A program made the translations under genes and the position numbers. Shown piece by piece: positions 1-9,151 of a DNA stretch of 64,000 bases (position 1 is the stretch's first letter; each line of letters opens with the position of its first letter). Below the pieces are notes generated by a model. That model made no database searches, was not told the DNA's origin, and was given only the letters and a program-made list of their open reading frames with translations. The stretch is taken from assembly GCA_963681505.1 (NCBI GenBank), contig OY811971.1:23529036-23593035 (forward strand), in the 5' to 3' direction. This DNA is from Eunapius fragilis. Taxonomy: Eukaryota; Porifera; Demospongiae; Spongillida; Spongillidae.

Positions 1-919
1 ATGTAGACCTGTGTACATGTGACCCCTCTTTGGCCCCTCCCCTCTTCCCATGTAGACCTGTGTACATGTGACCCCTCATTGGCCCCTCCCCTCTTCCCAT
101 GCAGACCTATGTACAAGTGACCCCTCTTTGGCCCCTCCCCTCTTCCCTTGCAGACCTGTGTACATGTGACCCCTCTTTGGCCCCTCCCCTCTTCCCATGT
201 AGACCTGAGTACATCTTTGGCCCCTCCCCTCTTCCCATGTAGACCTGTGTACATGTGACCCCTCTTTGGCCCCTCCCCTCTTCCCATGTAGACCTGTGTA
301 CATGTGACCCCTCTTTGGCCCCTCCCCTCTTCCCATGTAGACCTGTGTACATGTGACCCCTCTTTGGCCCCTCCCCTCTTCCCATGTAGACCTGTGTACA
401 TGTGACCCCTCTTTGGCCCCTCCCCTCTTCCCATGTAGACCTGTGTACATGTGACCCTCTTTAGCCCCTCCCCTCTTCCCATGTAGACCTGTGTACATGT
501 GACCCCTCTTTGGCCCCTCCCCTCTTCCCATGTAGACCTGTGTACATGTGACCCCTCTTTGGCCCCTCCCCTCTTCTCATGTAGACCTGTGTACATGTGA
601 CCCCTCTTTGGCCCCTCCCCTCTTCTCATGTAGACCTGTGTACATGTGACCCCTCTTTGGCCCCTCCCCTCTTCTCATGTAGACCTGTGTACATGTGACC
701 CCTCTTTGGCCCCTCCCCTCTTCCCATGTAGACCTGTGTACATGTGACCCCTCTTTGGCCCCTCCCCTCTTCTCATGTAGACCTGTGTACATGTGACCCC
801 TCTTTGACCCCTCCCCTCTTCCCATGTAGACCTGTGTACATGTGACCCCTCTTTGGCCCCTCCCCTCTTCCCATGTAGACCTGTGAATATGTGACCCCTC
901 TTTGGCCCCTCCCCTCTTC
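1..919. repeat. 49-bp tandem satellite, block 1
   Basis: About 19 near-identical units of 49 bp, each holding the words TGTAGACCTGTGTACATG and GACCCCTCTTTGGCCCC, run from the window edge. Because 49 is not a multiple of three, the open frames on the minus strand cycle through all three phases and give meaningless periodic peptides. The same family recurs at 18612-19319 in the same orientation, also followed downstream by the 17-bp satellite. One short unit lacks part of the sequence near 205-215. Confidence 0.95.
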
Positions 920-1960
920 AAGCTGCTCTGACAACAACCGTGCTAGTGAGGTATACGCATGTAGTTGCAGATTTGTGGTTTGTAGTGGTATAGCATATAC
1001 TTCTCCCCTCAGAGCAGCACTTATGGCATTGATTGGGATGGACCACTGCCATTAGATCACAATGAATGAAGGTGATGTTGTTGCTCCAATATTGTGCCCT
1101 TTGAATGACTGATTATTGAGGAGGATGTGTGGGGAGGGCAGTGATGATGCAGAATCATTTGGCACAGAAAAGTATCTCGTTTCGCAATCATTGGTCTATG
1201 GAATGTTACAAACTGCTGACTAAAGAAAATTAGATGCACCTGCATGTATTCTACTTTATATGTACATGTATAAATGCTGGATGTGTGTATCATGATGTAA
1301 TTATACAATTTTCTAGCACTGTGCGCTTTAATTTAGTTGAAGCACTTAAAGAATACATGGAACAGTGTCCAGCAGAATCACCCCTCTGGGTATGTTTTTA
1401 AGTTTTTTGAATTTCCGTGAACTCCAAAGTGCTTCCATCATATGGTCCTTGCACATCTGTCATAATATTATTAGGCACTGAATTTATAATTAGCCGTACA
1501 TTTCAATGCAAACTTTACTTTTCTTTTGGTTGTCCTAGAAAATATGAAAACGTATCATAAGGTTGATTTTTGTTGGACACTGTTCCAACACCATTTGTTC
1601 ATAACAGTTGTACCTGTGAAGGACATACTGGAAGTTCACATCACTTGGGTACTCCCTAGCCTCTTCAGCCGTAAATCTGTGAGTTCAAGTGTGCATGTAT
1701 GCGTGAGTGTGCACATACATGGGGAGGGTATGCCTATGGTGTGCATTTAATTGAATCTCTATAGGATAAAGCCTATGCACTACATTGGTTGGCTGCTTGG
1801 CCATGAAGGCAAGGGGAGTGTCCTTTCCCTCCTGAAGTAGAAGTGACCAAGTGGTCAAATACGTTACTTGAGATCACTGCTCATGAGTTTTCTATACCCT
1901 CTGTGATCATAACAACCTTGGTTACCAGGGAATGGTGGAGTGAGTTACATACATGTCGGG
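920..1960. other. Unique spacer with one possible orphan exon
   Basis: This stretch separates the 49-bp and 17-bp satellites. At 1317-1389 (+) an open segment lies between an acceptor (TTTTCTAG) and a donor (GTATGT) and could encode a peptide containing NLVEALKEYMEQCPAE. A second open stretch at about 1526-1677 also ends at a donor-like GTGAGT. The phases of these two pieces do not join cleanly and I recognise neither protein, so they are only candidate exons. Confidence 0.25.
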
Positions 1961-2109
1961 TGATCATACATGAGGGGTGACCATACATGAGGGGTAACCA
2001 TACATGAGGGGTGACCATACATGAGGGGTGACCATACATGAGGGGTGACCATACATGAGGAGTGACTACACATGAGGGGTGACCATACATGAGGGGTGAC
2101 ATTACATAG
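1961..2109 (-). repeat. 17-bp satellite, inverted segment of block 1
   Basis: About eight units of the 17-bp satellite in minus orientation (CATACATGAGGGGTGAC) sit head to head with the plus-orientation array that starts at about 2110. The junction holds two copies of ACATTACATAGTCAC. Confidence 0.9.
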
Positions 2110-3212
2110 TCACATTACATAGTCACCCCTCATGTACGGTCTGGTCACCCCTCATGTGTGGTCACCCCTCATGTATGGTCACCCCTCATGTATGGTCACC
2201 CCTCATGTATGGTCACCCCTCATGCATGGTCACCCCTCATGTGTAGTCACTCTTCATGTATGGTCACCCCTCATGTGTGGTCACCCCTCATGTATGGTCA
2301 CCCCTCATGTATGGTCACCCCTCATGTGTGGTCACCCCTCATTTATGGTCACCCCTCATGTATGGTCACCCCTTATGTATGGTCACCCCTCATGTATGGA
2401 CACCCTCATGTATGGTCACCCCTCATGTATGTTCACCTCATGTATGGTCACCCCTCATGTATGGTCACCCCTCATGTATGGTCACCTCATGTATGGTCAC
2501 CCCTCATGTATGGTAACCCCCCATGTATGGTCACCCTCATGTAGGGTCACCCTTCATGTATGGTCACCTCATGTATGGTCACCCCTCATGTATGGTCACC
2601 CCTCATGTATGGTCACCCTCATGTATGGTCACCTCTCATGTATGGTCACCCCTCATGTATGGTCACCCCTCATGTATGGTTACCTCTCATGCATGGTCAC
2701 CCCTCATGTATGGTCACCCTCATGTATTGTCACCTCTCATGTATGGTCACCCCTCATGTATGGTCACCCTCATGTATGGTCACCTCTCATGTATGGTCAC
2801 CCCTCATGTATGGTCACCCCTCATGTATGGTCACCCGACATGTATGGTCACCCCTCATGTATGGTCACCCCTCATGTATGGTCACCTCTCATGTATGGTC
2901 ACCCCTCATGTATGGTCACCCCTCATGTATGGTCACCCCTCATGTATGGTCACCCCTCATATATGGTCACCCCTCATGTATGGTCACCTCATGTATGGTC
3001 ACCTCTCATGTATGGTCACCCCTCATGTATGGTCACCCCTCATGTATGGTCACCTCATTTATTGTCACCTCTCATGTATGGTCACCCCTCATGTATGATC
3101 ACCCCTCATGTATGGTCACCCCTCATGTATGGTCACCTCATGTATGGTCACCTCTCATTTATGGTCACCCCTCATGTATGGTCACCCCTCATGTATGGTC
3201 ACCCCTCATTTG
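2110..3212 (+). repeat. 17-bp satellite, block 1 (plus orientation)
   Basis: More than 60 units of a 17-bp repeat (consensus GGTCACCCCTCATGTAT), with 15- and 16-bp variants and point variants. The unit has no stop codon in any plus-strand frame, so all three frames stay open and give the same 17-residue periodic peptide. Variant strings such as GGTAACCCCCCATG (near 2513) recur in the large array near 20907, so the two arrays share sub-blocks. Confidence 0.95.
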
Positions 3213-3333
3213 AAGCCTTTTTCGTGATCTATAGAGGCACTGCAACGAAACACAGCATAACTTACAAAAAGAACCGTCACTACTGTGTTCTGCGTATGAG
3301 ACAAAACAAGGGTGGTGACAACATGAGTGTATA

Positions 3334-4225
3334 GTGGATTCATGTAATTGTTAATAATCCTTGCTATCCATCGAATCACAGGACGGAGGAGAGCAGTAGG
3401 GGGGGGGGGGGGGGGGGGGGGGGGGGGAAACGTGCCATTATTGCCGCTGGGGGGGGGCAGGGGAGAGCTTTAAGCTCCCCCTGGGCCCTGCGTGCACGGG
3501 GTCTGGGGAACAGCCCAGAGGCTAACACATTTCATCAAATCAGAGAGGCTTTTAATAGGCCGCTCAGGACAACAAGAACAGATGCATACGCTTATGATTC
3601 ACTATTCATAACACCATACTGTAGATTCAACGGAGAGACAAGTCGGAGAGACAAGTCTGTTCACGCGGGTGTCCTGCCCAGAAATTGCATATTCCTAGCT
3701 GTATCGTCAGCGTTATAGTTATAGCTGAGTCGAATATCAGCAGTGATAAACACAGAAAAAAATGTGTGACGTAGAAGCTGTAGGTTCGTCAGCAAACCAT
3801 ATAATACGTGCTAGTGGCACGGATTAGTATAAGGTGGCACTCCCCAAGCCAGTTTGTCAGGTATGAATAATGCAATTTCTGGTCGTTGAGAGCAGGACAC
3901 CCGTGAACAGACTTGTCTCTCCGTTGAATCTACAGCATGATATTATGAATAGTGAATTCGATTCTTTAACCATAAGCGAATGCACATAGTATATTCTTGT
4001 CGTCCTGAGCCAATTAAAGCCTCCTTGATTAGATGAAATTTGTTAGCCTAGCTCTGGGGCTCTTCCCCAGACTCCGTGCGCGCTGGGGGAGCTTAAACGT
4101 TCCCCTCTGACCCCTCGCGGCAATGGCACGTTTCCCCCCCCCCCCCCCCCCCCCGGTCCGGTGATGCGATGCAAGCAAGGATTATTAACAATAACATGAA
4201 CAATAACATGGATTATAGAATCCAC
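3334..4225. mobile_element. Long foldback (inverted-repeat) element
   Basis: Two arms of about 340 bp (roughly 3334-3700 and 3870-4225) are inverted copies of each other. Shared landmarks include TTAATAATCCTTGC, AAACGTGCCATT, TTTAAGCTCCCCC and TTCAACGGAGAGACAAGTC. A non-coding loop of about 170-200 bp lies between them. Each arm carries a long G/C homopolymer at the equivalent place (G run about 3400-3427, C run about 4134-4154). No transposase is present, so this is a non-autonomous foldback or MITE-like element. Confidence 0.85.
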
Positions 4226-4530
4226 GGTACAGAAACTAGAGTGACAGAAATTTTACTGGAAATTTGAAATGCGCCTATATTTAGCACACTTACAATACAT
4301 GACTGAAGAATGCAATCGGCTATAAATATAGGCCTATTTCAGTAAAATTTCTGTTACTCTTGTTCCGTGCTTTTTACTCCACTATTGGTCAATCCTATGT
4401 ATCTCTCTCGTTAAAGAATGCTTTTATTTATTTGTTTAATTTATTGGTAGTTCTGCGCCTTCACGTAATAATCAGCGCAAATACTATTAGCTTTCTTATA
4501 GAGAACGCTACAGTACTTACGCATGCGCAG
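4226..4530. repeat. Decayed palindromic MITE and flank
   Basis: ACAGAAATTTTACTG near 4241 is inverted near 4340, forming a short hairpin whose loop contains a TATATTTAGCAC-like motif. The flank, with TTAATTTATTGGTAGTTC, occurs in inverted orientation near 26590-26625. The family resembles the hairpin elements at 26269-26538 and 60190-60430. No gene is seen here. Confidence 0.5.
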
Positions 4531-4635
4531 TGCAGATATCACCATTTTGTCCATAAAAGGAGAAAGCGCATTTTGTATCAGTCATTTTCTGCTGTCGTCA
4601 CATTTGTGAGGTGTTGGAGATTTGTATTTAGCTTG

Positions 4636-4791
4636 TGTTTCGCATAAAGCGCGTAGTCAAGGCTCGGGGTCTTGGTTGCACAAAGATCCTTTCTCTAGAC
4701 AGCAAATCCGCAACAACACTACACAGCACGAGTGTATCACACGACCCTGTAACATCGACCCGCCCACAACACACACGTGACACCCCAAACA
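4636..4791 (-). repeat. 3' LTR of the Gypsy element
   Basis: A 156-bp repeat bounded by TG...CA on the plus strand, identical by eye to 8991-9146. The target duplication GCTTG lies immediately outside at 4631-4635. Confidence 0.95.
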
Positions 4792-4803
4792 TCCCCTCCC
4801 CTA
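4792..4803 (-). promoter_or_regulatory. Polypurine tract
   Basis: On the minus strand the bases directly upstream of the 3' LTR read AGGGGAGGGGA. This is the expected primer for plus-strand DNA synthesis in an LTR retroelement. Confidence 0.8.
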
Positions 4804-4828
4804 AATAAAACAGCATGAATTCTGGCAG

Positions 4829-7800
4829 CTAGTGTTCAATAAAGTCCTGGTAGCGAGCCGGCTTCCGAACGAGCCGCCCGCATCGGGTTGTAGTTGTCAC
4901 CCCACGGGATGCTGGCAATACACTGGCTGTACTTCTTGTTTGGACTGCCTCTTCTTGCTGTACTGCCGATGTAACTGTGTTCCCCTTTGGTATCTCTTTC
5001 TCCAGTTCCGCCTCATGCACTATCGGACTCACTTGTGACTGAGCGGGACTACTAGGTGCCGCTGCTTTGGGTGGCACGGACCTAGATTCCCTGGACGACA
5101 GCTGCTCAGAAGCAGGTGCCTGACAAACTTCCTCCAATGGCACCTGTGGGGCATTTGGTGTTGGTTTTAGAAACTGCCTGTTTCTATGCAGTAATCTTCC
5201 ATCAACCTCCACGATTCCGGATCGATCTGTTAGTCGTTCCAGATAGTGTCCCCTCATCCACTGGGTCTTCCTTGCTTGCATGTCCTGTACTAAGACCGGT
5301 TCTCCCTTCTTCAGTGGTGCCAAACTCCGGCCCTTGCCTTCTTGTTGAGCTTGTATCTGCCCTTGTCTCTTAATCTTCTTTTCCCACATACCATCTTGAG
5401 GTTCCCACTCCAATTTAGCCCTACTTGTCGGCATAATTCCCCTGGTTCGCCTGGCCAACAAACGTTGACTGGGGCTTGCTTGCATCCCAATGGTGGGTGT
5501 GTTGCGCCACTCCAACAAGGCCAGATAGGGATCAGGACTCCTCTTAAACAGTTTTTTTGCAATCTTTACAGCAGACTCTGCTTTGCCATTGGATCTGCTA
5601 TTGTAAGGGGATGACACAGTGTGCTGAAACTCCCAAGCTTTCGCAAAACACCGGAACTCCTTGGACATGAACTGGGGCCCACCATCCGTGTGGACAATCA
5701 TGGGAACCCCATGTCTAGCGAACTGTTGCTTTGTAGCGTTCACCACCGCAGATGCCAAAGTATTGGGTAGCTCTGCCACCTCGAAGAAGTCCGTCAAATA
5801 GTCGACAACAACCAGGTAATCTTTTCCCTTGCAACAGAACAGATCCATTCCCACCTTGCCCCACGGCTCCTTAGGTATCTCATGAACCAGGAGGCTCTGC
5901 TTTGCCTGTGCCGGGCTGTCCTGCTCACAGATAGGGCACTCAGCCGTTGCCTTGGAAATGTCATCTGCCATATTCGGCCAGTACACTGCGTCTCGCGCTC
6001 GTCGCAGGGTTGACTGACTGCCCAAGTGGCTTGAATGTAGCCGTCTCAGATAGTTTGCCCGGAGCAATTTTGGTACTACAACTTGGCCACCTTTATAGAT
6101 TACTCCATCCTGCATCACCAATGCCTCGCGGAATGTCCAGTACTTCCGGGCCAAGCATGGCACTTCTCGAATACTAGAGGGCCAACCCCGTCCAATCATC
6201 TGGCTCAGTGCTAGCTGCTCTGGGTCAGTTGCTGCAGCTTTCTTCACTTCTTCCAATCTTTGGTCTTTCACTCTTACAAATTCCCGCTCCTCTATCCCCT
6301 CTAGCTCCTGGGCCTCCTCTTGCATTGAGGTTATCTGGAATATTTCTTGTTGTGACAACTCTTCAGCCTGTGGTTGTTCTGCCGGCAGCCTGGACAAAGT
6401 GTCTGCGATGACTTGTTGCTCTCCTGGCTTATAAATGACATCCAAGTCATATCTCTGCAGTGCCAATAGCATCCTCTGTAGTCGCCGTGGTGCTGACAAA
6501 AGGGACTTCTTAGTGATGACTTCCAATGGTTTGTGGTCTGTCTCCACCTTTGTCCTTTTCCCATAGATGTAATGGTCGAACTTGCGACAGGCAAAAACTA
6601 TCGCTAGACATTCCAGTTCGATTGCCACATAGTTCTTCTCGCTCTTGGTTAAAGACCTGGATGCTGATGCCACGGGTCGGCCTTCCTGCAGTAGAGTGGC
6701 TCCCAGTCCTTCCGTGCTGGCATCACACTGTATCACCACTGGCTTCTTAACATCATAGAACGCCAGAAGCTGATCACTGCTAATCTGGTCCTTGATGTTG
6801 CTAAATGCCGCTTGCTCTTCCGGTCCCCATGCGAACTCCACATTGCCCTCTGTCAAATGTCTGAGTGATTCACTGGCCCGGGAGAGGTTTGGGATGAACC
6901 TTGCTAGGTAATTGCACATTCCCAAGAATCTCCGAACCTCTGATGCTGACTTCGGGGTAGCCATGTTCTGGATAGCCAACACCTTTGATGGGTCTGGCCT
7001 CACTCCCTTTCCTGATATCCGGTGACCTATGTAGAGCAGCTCAGACATGTGCAGTCGCATCTTGTCCTTGTTGAACTTGATGTTCGCTTTGCGAGCTCGC
7101 ACGAGTAACTGTATCAGTGCCTCATCATGATTACGACGGGCCTCTTCCATAGTGTCGCCTTTCCCAACCACCAGAACATCGTCTGCCACTACTGCTACTC
7201 CTTCCAAGTCGTACAACGCAGCTTGCAGTCTCCGCTGAAATTCCTCAGGTGCTGACGAAATGCCAAATGGCAGTCTCAGCCAGCGGTACCGACATGTGGG
7301 TCCCCAAAAGGTGGTCAGGAAACTGGAACGGTCGCTCAGCTTAACATGCATGAACCCATCCTTCACGTCTAACAAACTGAAGACCTTGGCGTTGTTTAAT
7401 GTGGGCAGCACATCATCCAGGGTCGGCATGTTAAAATGGCTTCTCTTGATGGCTCTATTCAGGTCCCGAGGATCTAAACACACTCTGACCTGAGCCTTGT
7501 CTGCTTTCCACACAGCCGTAAGGTTACTAATCCACTCTGTGGGTGTGTCGACCTTGGCGATCCAACCATCCTTCTCCATGGTTTGTAACTTCTCTTGGAC
7601 TGCAGCTCTCATGGTGTGGGGAATCCTGCGAGGTCGGTTCTGGACAGGGGGTACTGAGTCATCCAGCTCAATGTCATATACACCTGGCAGGGCCCCTATT
7701 CCACTGAAAATGTCCTTGTAGTCCTTTAGTATCGTCTCTTTTGTTAGGCTCTGAGTCGCTTCCGCCATGCATACTGATTCAGCTTCATAGGACAACAGCT

Positions 7801-8941
7801 GCAGGTTCAAGCATGTATCAAGTGACAACAGAGTCGGATGCTTTGTCTCTAACAACTCAAACTCCAACCACATCGGCTTCTCCTGCCGGTTATGTACCTG
7901 GACTCGACACCGTCCCAGGGACTTCCTCACGGTCCCATCATACATCGTGAGAGTAGTCCTACTTTCTTTGGTCGGCAAGCTTCCCAGCTTCCTATGGTCC
8001 GACAGTGACAGAATATTGCAAGAGGCTGCAGTGTCCAGTTGGCACACAATCACCTGAGTACACCCACTGACTCGGAAGGGCACCTGAGCCAACAGCTTCT
8101 TGCCCACCTTTTCCACTGCAATCATCAATACTTCTTCATCCGACCCGGTTGGAGTAACATTTTCCTCCTCTACCAGGTGCGCACTGCTCCCCTTTCTGCA
8201 AACCCTTGCAAAATGGTTGAACCCCTGGCACTTCTTACACCTCTGGCCATAAGCTGGGCACTGTCTAGGCTTATGTGATCGCCCGCAGCGAGAACACAAC
8301 GGTGCTCCACCCTCTTGGTCACCTGGCAGTCTTTCCTTTGGTTTACTCATTCTCTTTGCTGGAACAGATCTCACCGCTGCCACACCTTCACTTGCCTCCG
8401 CCTTCTTTCCTGCCAGGCATTGCAAGTCATCTGCCATCGCTTCCATACTCTGGCACATACGTATTGCCTTCGGTAAGTCCAAGTTCTCTGTTTCAAACAG
8501 CCTTCTGCGCATTCTTTCATTGTCCACACCTCTGATCAGAACGTACAGCATGAGATCATCCTTTAGATCCCCAAACTGACAATCTTTGACCTGTTTTCTT
8601 AGTTCCATAACGAACTGATCTACACTCTTCCCGTCTTGCTTGAGCTGGAAGAATTTGTCTCGGATAACGTGTTTGCTCGACCTCCTGGCACACAGACCAT
8701 CCAGCTTCCTGGATACCACTTCAAATTTGCGGCCATCTTCGTTTCCCTCAAACCTCATCGTCTCGACCAAATCGTTCACTCTCGGGCCGACAATTCTCAA
8801 AAATATTGCCAGCTTTACCTGCTCGGTGGCCTCCTCTTTACCCACCGCTACTAAGAATTGGGCGAATTCTCTTTTGAAGCGTAACCATTGGTCAGAGAGT
8901 TCCCCCTCTCCAATAGCTTCGGGCGCCAGATATTTTTCCAT
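4829..8941 (-). CDS. Gag-Pol polyprotein of the Gypsy retrotransposon
   Basis: A single 1370-residue frame with no gag-pol frameshift. Gag occupies about residues 1-210. Two zinc knuckles follow at about 216-248 (CSRCGRSHKPRQC and CKKCQGFNHFARVC). The aspartic protease motif LDTAASCN is at about 302. Reverse transcriptase spans about 450-640, with LPFGISSAPEEFQR and a VADD catalytic box near 585 in place of the usual YxDD. RNase H contains VIQCDAS and ETDHKPLE. The integrase has an HHCC finger and a D-D-E core (MDLF, HTDGGPQF, GKAESAV). The order PR-RT-RH-IN is that of Ty3/Gypsy, and the motifs resemble the K02A2.6/Mag-like lineages. No stop or frameshift is seen, so it may still be active. 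The start is the first ATG downstream of the primer site. Confidence 0.95.
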   Translation of the reverse strand: MEKYLAPEAIGEGELSDQWLRFKREFAQFLVAVGKEEATEQVKLAIFLRIVGPRVNDLVETMRFEGNEDGRKFEVVSRKLDGLCARRSSKHVIRDKFFQLKQDGKSVDQFVMELRKQVKDCQFGDLKDDLMLYVLIRGVDNERMRRRLFETENLDLPKAIRMCQSMEAMADDLQCLAGKKAEASEGVAAVRSVPAKRMSKPKERLPGDQEGGAPLCSRCGRSHKPRQCPAYGQRCKKCQGFNHFARVCRKGSSAHLVEEENVTPTGSDEEVLMIAVEKVGKKLLAQVPFRVSGCTQVIVCQLDTAASCNILSLSDHRKLGSLPTKESRTTLTMYDGTVRKSLGRCRVQVHNRQEKPMWLEFELLETKHPTLLSLDTCLNLQLLSYEAESVCMAEATQSLTKETILKDYKDIFSGIGALPGVYDIELDDSVPPVQNRPRRIPHTMRAAVQEKLQTMEKDGWIAKVDTPTEWISNLTAVWKADKAQVRVCLDPRDLNRAIKRSHFNMPTLDDVLPTLNNAKVFSLLDVKDGFMHVKLSDRSSFLTTFWGPTCRYRWLRLPFGISSAPEEFQRRLQAALYDLEGVAVVADDVLVVGKGDTMEEARRNHDEALIQLLVRARKANIKFNKDKMRLHMSELLYIGHRISGKGVRPDPSKVLAIQNMATPKSASEVRRFLGMCNYLARFIPNLSRASESLRHLTEGNVEFAWGPEEQAAFSNIKDQISSDQLLAFYDVKKPVVIQCDASTEGLGATLLQEGRPVASASRSLTKSEKNYVAIELECLAIVFACRKFDHYIYGKRTKVETDHKPLEVITKKSLLSAPRRLQRMLLALQRYDLDVIYKPGEQQVIADTLSRLPAEQPQAEELSQQEIFQITSMQEEAQELEGIEEREFVRVKDQRLEEVKKAAATDPEQLALSQMIGRGWPSSIREVPCLARKYWTFREALVMQDGVIYKGGQVVVPKLLRANYLRRLHSSHLGSQSTLRRARDAVYWPNMADDISKATAECPICEQDSPAQAKQSLLVHEIPKEPWGKVGMDLFCCKGKDYLVVVDYLTDFFEVAELPNTLASAVVNATKQQFARHGVPMIVHTDGGPQFMSKEFRCFAKAWEFQHTVSSPYNSRSNGKAESAVKIAKKLFKRSPDPYLALLEWRNTPTIGMQASPSQRLLARRTRGIMPTSRAKLEWEPQDGMWEKKIKRQGQIQAQQEGKGRSLAPLKKGEPVLVQDMQARKTQWMRGHYLERLTDRSGIVEVDGRLLHRNRQFLKPTPNAPQVPLEEVCQAPASEQLSSRESRSVPPKAAAPSSPAQSQVSPIVHEAELEKEIPKGNTVTSAVQQEEAVQTRSTASVLPASRGVTTTTRCGRLVRKPARYQDFIEH

Positions 8942-8972
8942 TTCCGCTCACTGCCACTGCATTAGAGAAAGG

Positions 8973-8990
8973 ATCCCACTTCTGACACCA
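8973..8990 (-). promoter_or_regulatory. Primer binding site, tRNA-Leu type
   Basis: The minus strand reads TGGTGTCAGAAGTGGGAT directly after the 5' LTR with no gap. This is complementary to the CCA-bearing 3' end of animal tRNA-Leu(CAG), which ends ATCCCACTTCTGACACCA. The match to the tRNA is from memory of the family. Confidence 0.8.
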
Positions 8991-9146
8991 TGTTTCGCAT
9001 AAAGCGCGTAGTCAAGGCTCGGGGTCTTGGTTGCACAAAGATCCTTTCTCTAGACAGCAAATCCGCAACAACACTACACAGCACGAGTGTATCACACGAC
9101 CCTGTAACATCGACCCGCCCACAACACACACGTGACACCCCAAACA
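8991..9146 (-). repeat. 5' LTR of the Gypsy element
   Basis: A 156-bp terminal repeat identical by eye to 4636-4791. It should carry the element's promoter, although at this length U3 must be very short. The target duplication GCTTG follows at 9147-9151. Confidence 0.95.
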
Positions 9147-9151
9147 GCTTG

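Larger units (their letters stand above)
4636..9146 (-). mobile_element. Complete Ty3/Gypsy LTR retrotransposon
   Basis: A 4511-bp element in minus orientation has two 156-bp LTRs that look identical and a 5-bp target-site duplication GCTTG (4631-4635 and 9147-9151). It has a tRNA-Leu-type primer binding site abutting the 5' LTR, a purine tract abutting the 3' LTR, and one uninterrupted Gag-Pol frame. The paralogous segment keeps the unoccupied site at 26878-26882, in the same TATTTAGCTTG context. Identical LTRs and an open frame imply very recent insertion, after the segmental duplication. Confidence 0.95.

Noticed and set aside
76-921. Minus-strand frames through the 49-bp array (GRGEGPKRGHMYTG-type repeats)
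   Set aside because: The peptides cycle through frames because 49 is not a multiple of three, and identical peptides appear in all frames.
4829-8941. Plus-strand frames opposite the Gypsy polyprotein (for example 8640-9002 and 5947-6177)
   Set aside because: They are antisense shadows of Gag-Pol without recognisable domains.
8973-8990. Fragment of a tRNA-Leu gene
   Set aside because: The sequence includes the non-templated CCA and abuts an LTR exactly, so it is a retroelement primer binding site.
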